Source of the DNA: F1-120-MAGs118 sp013360535
GTDB lineage: Bacteria; Planctomycetota; UBA1135; GCA-002686595
NCBI GenBank assembly: GCA_026647215.1
Contig: JAPKHC010000004.1
Span: 84,353 to 148,352 of the forward strand
Direction of reading: 5' to 3'
DNA length: 64,000 nucleotides
The notes beneath the pieces were generated by a model that was given only the letters and a program-made list of their open reading frames with translations, was not told the DNA's origin and ran no database searches. Position 1 is the first letter of the stretch. Each line of letters opens with the position of its first letter. Both the position numbers and the translations under genes were made by a program. Below, piece by piece: positions 16,318 to 25,600 of this stretch.

Positions 16318-18396
16318 ATGCCCACCCCCAAGGCTTGCGAGCGCTGCGGCGCCACTTTCGAGAGTTCCCCCGGTCTGGACGGGCTGTGCGGAGCCTGCCT
16401 GTTCAAGGCGAGCCTCGAACCCGAGGTCAGTGTGAATCGCGGCGCCGAGCGCCGCCCCGTTCCGGAAGTTCCTGCGCTCGCACCGCACTTCCCCGACCTC
16501 GAGATCCTCGAGCTGATCGGTCAGGGCGGCATGGGCGCGGTGTACCGCGTGCGCCAGAAGAGCCTCGGCCGCGAGGCCGCGCTCAAGGTGCTCGCGCTCG
16601 ACGGCGGGAGCGACCCGGCCTTCGGCGAGCGCTTCGAGCGCGAGGCGCGCCTGCTCGCCTCGCTCGCGCACCCCAACATCGTCTCGGTGTACGGCGCCGG
16701 CCGCGCCGGACCGCACTGGTACCTGCTGATGGAGCTCGTCGAAGGCGCGAGCCTGCGCCAGATGATCGCCGCGCACGAGCTCGACCCGCGCTCGGCGCTC
16801 GCGATCGTCGGCCAGGTGTGCGACGCGCTGCAGGCCGCGCACGACCGCGGCGTCGTGCACCGCGACATCAAGCCCGAGAACGTGATCGTCACGCGCAAGG
16901 GCACGGCCAAGATCCTCGATTTCGGCCTCGCGAAGCTCGTCGGCCAGGGCCCGCGCACGGCGAACACGCTGACCGAGACCGGTCAGGTGATGGGCACCGT
17001 GCGCTACATGGCGCCCGAGCAGTGGGATCGCCCGCTCGCGGTCGACCATCGCGCGGACATCTATTCGCTCGGCGTCGTGATGTACGAGCTGCTCACGGGC
17101 GAACTGCCGATGGGCCGCTTCCCGCTGCCGTCCTCCAGGACGGCGGTCGGCGCGAACGTCGACCGCATCGTGCTCAAGACGCTCGAGAAGGAGCCCGCGC
17201 AGCGCTACCAGCACGCGAGCGAGGTGCGCATCGACGTCGACCGCGCGGCCAAGGCGCCGCAGCCCAAGCCGACGCCGCAACGCGAGCCCGCGTCCCGCGG
17301 CGAAGGTGACCGCGCCGAGTCGAGCCCGCGCGCCGGGATCGTCCGGGTACTGCGCTGGACGGCCGCGTTCGGCGTCGTCGGCATGTTGCTTTCCTGCCTC
17401 GTGCTCGTGCTGATGGGTGCCCTGGGGATCAGGGAGGCGCTTGTGGTCGGAGCGATCGCGTTCGTCCCGATCGGTCTCGCGGCGATCCTGCTGCTCGTGT
17501 TCCGTGAACGTGGGGCTTCGGGCTCCTCGCGCGGCTCCCTCTTGGGCTGGGGCTGCTTCGCTGCGCTCCTGCTTCTCGGCGCCGTCGCCGGCGGCAGCGC
17601 CCTGCTCTTCAAGGTCAACCAACGGCGAAGCGCGCTGGCCGAGCACGAACGCGCCCAGCGCGACGCCCGCGCCGCGATGGAGGCTTCGATCGAAGCCGAG
17701 ATCGAGTCGATGCCGCTCGTCGTGCCCGGCGAGGTTTCGTCCATCGAGCTGCTCGACGACGGCCGCGGCGGCCTGCGCTACAGCGGGCTCGTCCAGCGCG
17801 AGCTTCAGGCCCGATTCGCGCCATTCGCGCGGCTCACGCAGGCCGGCACGCCCGAGCTGATGGCGCGCGCGCGCTGGGCGATCCTGGTCTGGGCCATGCA
17901 CGCCTCGTTGCTCGATCTCAGTGTCCTGCGCGACAAGACGACCACGCTCGAGGACGTCGTCACGTATCGGATCCCTGAGCTTTCCAAGCAGCTCGAGCGC
18001 AACCGCCGCATCGCCGAGTATCTCTTCCTGAACCTCGAATCGGTCGCGTCCGCCGGCACGCTCGACTCCGAGAACTTCATCGTCGTGCTGCCTGCTGGCC
18101 GGCTGATCCTGAGCGACGAGTCGCTGTACTGGCGCTTCGAGCTCACGCAAGTGAGCGCCGCGCTGGGTTCGGTCGCCGACCGCGCGGGCCTCGACGCACG
18201 CTGCGAGCAAGCGCTCGCCGAAGTTGGCCTCGTCGATCGCATGGAGTTCGGTCGCGAGGAATGGCGCGTCGAGATCCGCGGCGCGCACTCGGCCGCGCCC
18301 ACCGGCCGCATCACGCTGCCCGATGGTCGCGTGCGCGAGCTCGACACCGCGACGCTCACCTCGCGCTATGGGCTCCTTCTGCACCTCGCGCGCTGA
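16318..18396 (+). CDS. Membrane Ser/Thr protein kinase
   Basis: A 692-residue kinase. The N-terminus has a zinc-ribbon-like pair (CERCGATF and GLCGACLF) typical of planctomycete kinases next to ECF sigma genes. The catalytic domain spans about 60-320 with all key motifs: glycine loop IGQGGMGAVYRV, LKVL lysine, HRDIKPENV, DFGLAK and MAPEQ, so it should be active. Three hydrophobic segments (about 340-395 and 402-425) anchor it, and about 260 C-terminal residues follow. That tail is unlike PASTA or WD repeats and is probably an unrecognised sensor domain. The kinase is probably co-expressed with the upstream sigma factor, its likely substrate. Confidence 0.93.
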   Translation: MPTPKACERCGATFESSPGLDGLCGACLFKASLEPEVSVNRGAERRPVPEVPALAPHFPDLEILELIGQGGMGAVYRVRQKSLGREAALKVLALDGGSDPAFGERFEREARLLASLAHPNIVSVYGAGRAGPHWYLLMELVEGASLRQMIAAHELDPRSALAIVGQVCDALQAAHDRGVVHRDIKPENVIVTRKGTAKILDFGLAKLVGQGPRTANTLTETGQVMGTVRYMAPEQWDRPLAVDHRADIYSLGVVMYELLTGELPMGRFPLPSSRTAVGANVDRIVLKTLEKEPAQRYQHASEVRIDVDRAAKAPQPKPTPQREPASRGEGDRAESSPRAGIVRVLRWTAAFGVVGMLLSCLVLVLMGALGIREALVVGAIAFVPIGLAAILLLVFRERGASGSSRGSLLGWGCFAALLLLGAVAGGSALLFKVNQRRSALAEHERAQRDARAAMEASIEAEIESMPLVVPGEVSSIELLDDGRGGLRYSGLVQRELQARFAPFARLTQAGTPELMARARWAILVWAMHASLLDLSVLRDKTTTLEDVVTYRIPELSKQLERNRRIAEYLFLNLESVASAGTLDSENFIVVLPAGRLILSDESLYWRFELTQVSAALGSVADRAGLDARCEQALAEVGLVDRMEFGREEWRVEIRGAHSAAPTGRITLPDGRVRELDTATLTSRYGLLLHLAR

Positions 18397-18441
18397 GGGC
18401 GAGACCACCGCCATCGGAAGCGATCGTGCGGCCGCCGGAAG

Positions 18442-18846
18442 TCAGTCCGTTTGCCGCGCGCGCGCTCGGCTGAGACGCCAGTCGAAGAGGTAGGCGAGCG
18501 CGACGAGCGCGAGCGGTCCGGAGATCACGAGCACCCAGCTGGGATGCGACCAGGCAGTGCGGGCGTAGGCCGCGGCGAGCAGGCCGAAGCTCGCGGCGCC
18601 GATCCACGGGCGGCGCCACGCGAGTCCGATGACGAGCAGGCACAGGGCGCTGGGCACGAGGTGCATCCCGAGCGCGAGCGCGCGCTCCGCTGCACCTTCG
18701 ACGCCTTCGAAGGCGTCAAACGCGAACAGGCTGAGGAACGCCGTGAATGCGAGCGCCAGCGCTCGCGGAGTCCAGCGCCACCAAGCGGAGCGGCGCGCGT
18801 CGTCGGAGCGCGGGTGCGGAGCCGTCTTGGGGGCGAGGCTCGCCAT
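18442..18846 (-). CDS. Small four-helix membrane protein (DUF7670-like)
   Basis: A 134-residue protein with four hydrophobic helices (about 28-44, 56-76, 81-97 and 103-122). The pattern FLSLFAFDAFEGVEG, then MHLVPSALCLLVIGLAWRR, resembles small membrane proteins annotated as DUF7670. No catalytic motif is visible. It follows the sulfatase-fold lipoprotein gene on the same strand with a 64-nt gap and may be co-transcribed. It converges on the kinase gene. Function unknown. Confidence 0.65.
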   Translation of the reverse strand: MASLAPKTAPHPRSDDARRSAWWRWTPRALALAFTAFLSLFAFDAFEGVEGAAERALALGMHLVPSALCLLVIGLAWRRPWIGAASFGLLAAAYARTAWSHPSWVLVISGPLALVALAYLFDWRLSRARARQTD

Positions 18847-18910
18847 GCCTGATGTCTAGCTCATTCCGCGCTTCCGCGGCATTCGCTCTCCGGCGCAGGC
18901 CCGCGGTCGC

Positions 18911-20866
18911 TCACTTCGCCGGCGGCGGACCGAGCGAGTCGAGGCAGCGCTTCGCGCCGACGCCGACGCGGGCCGGATCGACGTCGAGCGCGCGTTGGTA
19001 GGCCACGCGGGCCTCTTCCTTGCGACCGAGGAGCTGCAGCACGTCGCCGCGGCCCATCAGGAGCTCGCCGTGGTCCGGCGCGACCCGCAGCGCACCGTCG
19101 ACGAGCGCGAGGCAGTCGTCGTAGCGCGTCTGGCGCAGCAGCACCGTCGCGAGGCGCGCGTAGGCTTCGGGCGTCGGGTTGAGCTCCACCATCCGGCGCA
19201 GGCACTCCTCGGACTTGACGAAGTCGTTGCGCGCCCAGTGCGCCGTGTAGGCGACTTCCCACGCGAACGGGTCGTCGGGGTTGCGCTCGAGCACACGCGC
19301 GACCTCGGCGAGCGCGGAGTCGAGCTGGCCCGCCGACACCGCGGTCGCAGCGTTGGTGAGCACCGCCCAGCTCGTGATCATGTCCTTGGGGTCGAGCTTG
19401 CCGACCTCCGCGGGCAACGCCGAGCGCGAGTAGCCCAGCTGCGCCAGCCAGCGCTCGTCGTCGGCGTCGAGACTCGCCTCCTCGGCCCGCTCGAGCGGCC
19501 GCACCTTGGCGAGCCGCGTCTGCAGCGTGCGCGCGAGCTGCGACGCCTGCGGTTGCAGCGGGCCAAACAGGTTGCGGTTCTCGCCGGCGTCGGTCTTGAG
19601 GTCGTAGTACTCCGGCCGCGGCGCGAGGATCAGCTTGTCCTGCAGGCGCGTGAGCGCGTGCAGCGGCGCCCACCCGTGGTTGAAGAGCGTGACGTAGCTC
19701 TCGCTGTAGATGGCGCGCGCCGGGTCGGCAGTCCCGCTGAAGAGCGACTGTCCATCGAGTCCGGCCGGCGTTTCCTGGCCGAGCAGCTCGAGCACGCTCG
19801 GCAGGAGGTCGACGAGGCCGACGACTCGATCGGAGACGGTCTTCGCAGCGGGAAACAGCGTCGGGTTCGAGACGATCAGCGGCACGCGCAGCGAACCCTC
19901 GTACACGAGCCGGCTGTGCGTGTACTCGCCGTGCTCGCCGAGTCCTTCGCCGTGGTCGGCCGTGAACACGACGATCGTCTTCGCGAGCACGTCGGGGCCG
20001 AGCGCGTCGAGCAGGCGTCCGAGCTCCGCGTCGGCGTAGGTGACCTCGGCGAGGTACTCGCGACGGACGGCCTCCGCGTCGTAGGCGGCGTTCGCGGGCC
20101 GGCGCTCGCCGCGCAAGTACTCGAGCGGCGCCGTGTACGGCATGTGCGCGTCGAAGTAGTGCGTCCACAGGAAGAACGGCTCCGCGCCCTTGCGCTCGCC
20201 GAGCCAGCTGAGCGCACGATCGGTGACCGTCGTGGCGTCACGCTCGACGAAGTGCGCCGCCCCCTTGGCCGCGCCGTCGTTCTGCAGCTCGTCCTCGTAG
20301 CTCGCGAAGCCTTGCGCGAGCCCGTAGCGCGCCTCGAGCACGAAGGCGCCGATCACGGCCGCCGTCTGGTAGCCGCGCGCGCCGAGCAGCTCCGCCAGCG
20401 TCGTGCGCTCCTCGCCCAGCTTGAACGTGCCGTTGTTGTGGACGCCGTGCGTGAGCGGGTCGAGGCCCGTGAAGATCGTCGAGTGGCTCGGCAACGTCGT
20501 CGGCGCCGGCGCGATCGCCCGCGCGAACCGCACGCCGCTCGCCGCGAGCGCATCGACCCGCGGCGTCCGCGCGCGCGGGTCGCCGTAGCAGCCGATCGCG
20601 TCCGAACGCACCGTGTCGAAGGTGACGACGAGCACGTTGAAGCCGCTGGCCTTCCCGAACATGGCCCCGCGCGCGGGCTGGGTCGCGGCCGCGGGCTTGT
20701 CCGCCGGTCGGGCGTCGGAACAGGCCGCGCCGAGCAGGGCCAGGGCCGCCGCGAGGCTCCCCAGCCAACGACCGCCGCGCCCGCTCGCCCGGGGGAGCGA
20801 GGCGCGTGTGTCGAGACATTCAGTGGAGTTCAAACGATCGGTCGGCAAGGCGGATCCGTAGGACAT
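18911..20866 (-). CDS. Sulfatase-fold lipoprotein with TPR tail, Thr in place of FGly-Cys
   Basis: A 651-residue lipoprotein from the ATG at 20866. It has a long basic N-terminus, then a lipobox LLGAAC (Cys49). The alkaline phosphatase/sulfatase fold runs from about 75 to 440, with FDTVRSDAIGCYG, PTTLPSHSTIFTG, HYFDAHMPY and FTADHGEGLGEHG. The position that carries formylglycine Cys/Ser in sulfatases is Thr124 (TLPSH), and the second Asp of the usual DD pair is Thr85. Thr is the nucleophile in LtaS, EptA and nucleotide pyrophosphatase relatives, so phospho-ester chemistry is at least as likely as sulfatase activity. Residues about 510-651 are TPR-like. It is divergent from the next gene with only 3 nt between start codons. 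Confidence 0.8.
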   Translation of the reverse strand: MSYGSALPTDRLNSTECLDTRASLPRASGRGGRWLGSLAAALALLGAACSDARPADKPAAATQPARGAMFGKASGFNVLVVTFDTVRSDAIGCYGDPRARTPRVDALAASGVRFARAIAPAPTTLPSHSTIFTGLDPLTHGVHNNGTFKLGEERTTLAELLGARGYQTAAVIGAFVLEARYGLAQGFASYEDELQNDGAAKGAAHFVERDATTVTDRALSWLGERKGAEPFFLWTHYFDAHMPYTAPLEYLRGERRPANAAYDAEAVRREYLAEVTYADAELGRLLDALGPDVLAKTIVVFTADHGEGLGEHGEYTHSRLVYEGSLRVPLIVSNPTLFPAAKTVSDRVVGLVDLLPSVLELLGQETPAGLDGQSLFSGTADPARAIYSESYVTLFNHGWAPLHALTRLQDKLILAPRPEYYDLKTDAGENRNLFGPLQPQASQLARTLQTRLAKVRPLERAEEASLDADDERWLAQLGYSRSALPAEVGKLDPKDMITSWAVLTNAATAVSAGQLDSALAEVARVLERNPDDPFAWEVAYTAHWARNDFVKSEECLRRMVELNPTPEAYARLATVLLRQTRYDDCLALVDGALRVAPDHGELLMGRGDVLQLLGRKEEARVAYQRALDVDPARVGVGAKRCLDSLGPPPAK

Positions 20867-20869
20867 GCA

Positions 20870-22600
20870 ATGGATCGGTCGGAGTTCCAACAATCTCGAC
20901 CTTCTTACCTCTTCCCGCGCGTCCGGGGACGCCTAGGCGTGAAGTCCTTCCTCCGCCTTTTGTCCACCTCGGTCACCGCCGGAGGGACGGGACCTCCGGA
21001 GCCGCGCGTGAGCGGAACCGCCAACACCCGGCCCGCCCGCGAGCGGATCCGCACGCTGCTGGGCTCGAGGAGGGCCACCTCGGCGGGGCGGCACGCGATT
21101 CGCACCGTCACGCTCTGGACGCTCTCGACCCCGGCGACGGACGACAGCCATTTCTACGGCGTGCTGTTCGATGCCGCCGGCGACCTGTACCTGTGGGGTG
21201 AACGCGGAACGACGACCGGCGCGCTCACCAAGCCGCTCGTGGCCAAGGTCTCGGCTGGCGGCAGTCTCCTGTGGACGCGCACCGTCGTGGGCACGGGGTA
21301 CCTCGCCATCGACCGAGCCTTCGGCGGACTCGATGCGCAGGGGCGCTTCACGTTCCTCGGCACTCACGAAGGCAACACGACCGACACCTTCGTGCGGACC
21401 TTCGACGCCAACGGCAACATCGTGCTCGACGTCTGGACGCCGTCGGTCCCGCTCGGGCTCGATGGCATCTGGGTAGTGGAGCCCTTCCCCGGCGGAGGAT
21501 TCGCCGTCGCGGGCAGCGGAGTCTCGGGAGCGTTCGTCGCTCGACTCGCCGCCGACGGCACGGCCCTGTGGCGCGCTCCAGTCCCGGCGGCCCCGTCGCC
21601 GGGGGTGCACTTCTTCGACCTCGCCGTCGACCCCGGCGGTCGCATCGCGGCAGCCGGTGCCGAGCCGGATGCCAACCTGAACTCACGCACTCTCCTGACG
21701 CTCCTCGACGCCAACGGCAACCGGCTGCTCGAGTACGGCGGGACGTGGCCGGGGACGTCGGCCTGGCACGAGTGCCATTTCTCGCCGGACGGCTCCCTGT
21801 GGCTCGTGTCCCACGAGTCCCCCCACCCGCAGTCGTACCTGGACTGCGTGCTGCGTCGCTGGCGGCCGGACCTCACGCTCGCCACGGAGCGGACGCTGGC
21901 GAGCGGCTTCATGCGCTCGTTCGTCGGCGAGTCGGGCCAACTGTGGGCGCTCGTCGGGCAGAGCGAGCTGCAGGAGTACTCGCCCGACGGAAACCTCGAC
22001 TGGAGCCTGCCGCTCGCGCCGGGTCAGCCGTACGACCAGTTCTGGAATCTGGTGGTCGCTCCCGATCGACGCTTCGTCGCCTTCGGACATCGCGACAACA
22101 GCGCCGGAGCCAACTCCGACACGGACGCGGTGCTGCTGCAGCTGGACGCCTCGGACATTCCGCGCGGGTACTGCGCAGGGACGGCCGGAGCGCTGGGGTG
22201 TGCCCCGCACCTGGAGTTCGACGGCGCGCCGCGAGCCGGCGCCGCGGGCGGTTTCGTCGTCCGCGCGCTGCCGTGGCCCAACCAGACGGCAGCCCGCTTC
22301 CTCATCGGCGTCGGCCCGGCGATCGCCAACCCGTTCTTCGGCGGCACGTTGTGTGTCGGCGCTCCGCGTGTGCGCACGCCGTCGCTCGTCTCCGGCGGCA
22401 ACCCGGTCGGTGCCCCTGACTGCAGCGGCTCGCTGACGCTCGACTACGGCGCGTGGGCGAGTGGCGCGCTCGGCGGAGCGTCGCTCCCCGGCCTGCAGGT
22501 CGCAGGGACGAGCGTCCGGATGCAGGCCTGGAGCCGCGACCGGGGTTCGGCGACGAGCGCGCTGCTCTCCAACGCGCTGGAGTTCACGCTCCTGCCCTAG
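20870..22600 (+). CDS. Propeller-like protein with shared C-terminal domain, unclear 5' end
   Basis: From the ATG at 20870 this is 576 aa. A GTG at 20939 is an alternative. Unlike its relatives it shows no signal peptide: the first 80 or so residues are Arg/Pro/Thr-rich, and the ordered part begins only near TVTLWTLSTPATDDSHFYG. The body is a repeated beta pattern (GVLFDAAGDLYLWGE, LAVDPGGRIAAAGAEPD, FSPDGSLWLVSHE) like a six- or seven-bladed propeller. The last 143 residues are the four-cysteine C-terminal domain (YCAGTAGALGC to the end). The upstream sulfatase-fold gene starts only 3 nt away on the other strand, so the 5' end may have been lost. Its stop shares the bases CTAG with the stop of the convergent heme-dehydrogenase gene. 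Confidence 0.7.
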   Translation: MDRSEFQQSRPSYLFPRVRGRLGVKSFLRLLSTSVTAGGTGPPEPRVSGTANTRPARERIRTLLGSRRATSAGRHAIRTVTLWTLSTPATDDSHFYGVLFDAAGDLYLWGERGTTTGALTKPLVAKVSAGGSLLWTRTVVGTGYLAIDRAFGGLDAQGRFTFLGTHEGNTTDTFVRTFDANGNIVLDVWTPSVPLGLDGIWVVEPFPGGGFAVAGSGVSGAFVARLAADGTALWRAPVPAAPSPGVHFFDLAVDPGGRIAAAGAEPDANLNSRTLLTLLDANGNRLLEYGGTWPGTSAWHECHFSPDGSLWLVSHESPHPQSYLDCVLRRWRPDLTLATERTLASGFMRSFVGESGQLWALVGQSELQEYSPDGNLDWSLPLAPGQPYDQFWNLVVAPDRRFVAFGHRDNSAGANSDTDAVLLQLDASDIPRGYCAGTAGALGCAPHLEFDGAPRAGAAGGFVVRALPWPNQTAARFLIGVGPAIANPFFGGTLCVGAPRVRTPSLVSGGNPVGAPDCSGSLTLDYGAWASGALGGASLPGLQVAGTSVRMQAWSRDRGSATSALLSNALEFTLLP

Positions 22601-25600
22601 AGCCCGAGCACGTAGGCGAGCAAGTCGGCGGCGTCCTTGTCGCCCAGGGCCTGGAGCTGGCCTTCGGGCATCAGCGAGAGCTTCATGGCGCGCACGCGCG
22701 CGATCTCGGTGCGCGGGATCACGAGCGGGGCGAGCGCGCCGTCGGCGCTGGCGGGGCGCAACGTCACGGAGTCGGCGTCCTCGCGCACGAGCAGGCCTTC
22801 GACGGCGGTCTCGTCGAGCAGGTCGACGCGGTAGACGCGGTAACCCGCTTCCATCGCGGCGCTGGGCTCGAGCAGCGCGGTGAGCACGCCTTCGAGCCCG
22901 CGCCGACTGATTCCATCGAGCGGCGGGCCGACGCTCTCCCCGACGCCGCCGATCGAGTGGCACTTCGCGCACGTGCGCGAGAACACGTCGGGGCCTCGGC
23001 GCGCGTCGCCGCTGCGCGCGAGCTCCGCATACCGCGCAAAACGCGCCTGCCGGAGCTCCTGTGCCTTGTGCCCGACGAGCGTGGGAGCGTCGAGCGTGGT
23101 CTCGAGACGGGCGCCGCCGTCGAGCTGCGCCGCGTCGCCGGGGAATCGCGCGAGCAGGCCGTCGGGCCGCGGTCCATCGAGAGCCGAAGGGAACTCGAGC
23201 GCGACCTCGCCGGCGGTGCGCTCGCGCGTCCACACGCGCACCTCGCACAGCGCCAGCTTGCCGTGCCCCGGTGTCGTGCGTGCGACATCGAGCCCTTCGA
23301 AAGGACCGAGCGCGCCCGACTGCGCCTCGGCATCGAGCAGGCCGTCGATGTAGAGCCGCAACGTTCCCTCCGCGCTCGCGGTGAGCGCGAGGTGCGTCCA
23401 GCGGCCCGGCTCCAGCCGCGAGCGCGCGATCAGCACGTCGCCGCGCTGCGGGCCGAGGTACAGCCGCGGGCGACCGCCGGCAAAGTTGAAGTCGAACACG
23501 CCGGGCAGCGCGAGCAGGCCCTCGCGGTTGTCGACGCCTTCCTGCACCTGCACCCACGCTTCGAGCGAAAACGGCGTGGAAAGCGCGAGATTCGAGTCGA
23601 TGGCGCCACGCGCGTCGCCGGAGAGCACGAGCACGGTGCGCGCGCCCTTTCCAAGTTGCTGGCGCAGCTCCGCGAGCCCTTCCTTCGAGCTCGCGAGCGC
23701 CTCGAGCGAGGCCAGCAGGCGCTCGCTGACGAGCGCGCGGTCGACGTCGTTCGCCAGCAGGGCCGCAAGCAGCGCGTCCGCACCGGGGCGATGCAACGCG
23801 AGCTGCGCCGCGGCACGTTGCGCGAAGGTGCGCGGCACGTCGGGCAGGCGCTCGAGAGTCGCGGTGACGGCCTCGGGCATCGTGAGCGTCGCGAGCACGG
23901 CCAGCGCCTCGCCCTGCAGCTCGTCGCCGGGCACGGACTGGTCGACGAGCTCGAGGCAGGCCTCGCGCGCGTCGATGCGCAGCCGCTGCACGGCGCGCAG
24001 CGCCTCGCGCCGCAGCGCGCGCTCCGCACGCAGGTCGCCGACGATGCCGAGCAGCTCGGGAGCGAGTTCCGCGAGCTCGAACTGCGTCGCGACCTTGACG
24101 GTGAGCGCAGCATCACGCGCCTCGCGAACCGCGCGGGCCAGCGCGCTCCGCGCGCCGGCATCGAAGGCCGGTGGCGCGACGGAGCCGAAGGCCTCGACGA
24201 TGCGGCGCAGCTCCGCCGGCCGCGCCAGACGCTTCACGAGATCGCCCAGCACACGCTCGTCGTTCGCCCCGCGCGCCAGCAGCGCGAGCTCCTCCTTCGA
24301 CGGCTCGCGGCCGAGCTCCGCGAGCGCCTCGACCAACCGGAAGGCCGCCTGCGGCCCGAGAGCCAACGCCGCGAGCGCGCGCGCCTCCGCCGAGAGCGGC
24401 GGACCGCTGTCGAGCCAACGCTCGAGCGTCGCCTCGCGCCCTTCGAGCCCGACGCGGATCCACAGGCGCTCGCGCATCACTTCGAGCGAACGCCCCGTGA
24501 GCGCGACGACGCGATCCTGCTCCGCGATCACGTACTGGCTCTCGTCGGGCGCCGGCACGCGCGCGAGGAGGCGCTCGAGCGCCCGCACGTCGTCGAGGGG
24601 CGCGCTCGAAAGCGCCCGCAGCCACTCGCAGCGCACCTCGAGGTCGGGATCGGCGCCCGGATCGCGCGGCAACGCGAGCAACACGTCGAAATCCGGCGCA
24701 GAAGCGGCAAAAGCGCGCACGGCGGCCTTTCGCAGCGGTCCCGCGACATCCTGCAGCAACCGCGTGGCGAGCTCCGTGCGGACGAGCTGCAGTCCTTCGA
24801 GGCACGCCAACGCACGCAGGCGCAGCGGCAGCTCCACCTCAGCCGAGTTGCCGGCGACGGCCTCGAGGAACGGCGCGAGATCCTCTCGCGCGTCCGCGAC
24901 GATTCGGTGCCATGCAGCCCGCGATTCGAACTGACTGCGCGAGGCGAGTTGCACCTTGAGCGAATCGCCATCGTTCCCTTCGAGAGTCGCCGCTGCGGCG
25001 CGCTCTCCCTGCGACTCGTGCCGTACTCGCCACACGCGCGTGTGCACCTTGTCGCGATCGGGGTGCGTGCGCGGCACCTCGTTGTGCGAGATGATCGGGT
25101 TGTACCAGTCGACGATGTAGAGGTCCTCGTGCGGGCCGTAGTGCACCGCGACGGGTCGGAAGCACGGATCCGAGTTCGTCACGAGCTCGCGCAGCTCGGT
25201 GAACGTCGACTGCGAGCCACGCCCGCGCCACAGGACGGCCTGCACCTTGCGCTCGATCGGATTGGCGAACACCACGGTCGGCCCGTCGACGGGCTCGAAC
25301 AGCCCGTACCGCACGCCCGCCGCGTAAGCGAGGCCCGAAAGTCCCGTGCCGCCGAAACGCAGCTCCGTCCCCGGCGGATGCACGGGACCGAAGGGCCGGA
25401 AACGATCCTGACCGATGCCCGGATAGCTCGCTCCGAACATGAGCGGCACGACGCCGTAGCCCATGTCGTTCGCTTCCTGCGCGAGGAACTCGCCGTACTC
25501 GTCGAACACGAGGCCCCAGATGTTGTTGAGGCCCGTCGCGACGATCTCGAAGCGCGAGCCGTCCGCGCGGAAACGCCCGACCTTGCAAAAGTCGAAGCGC

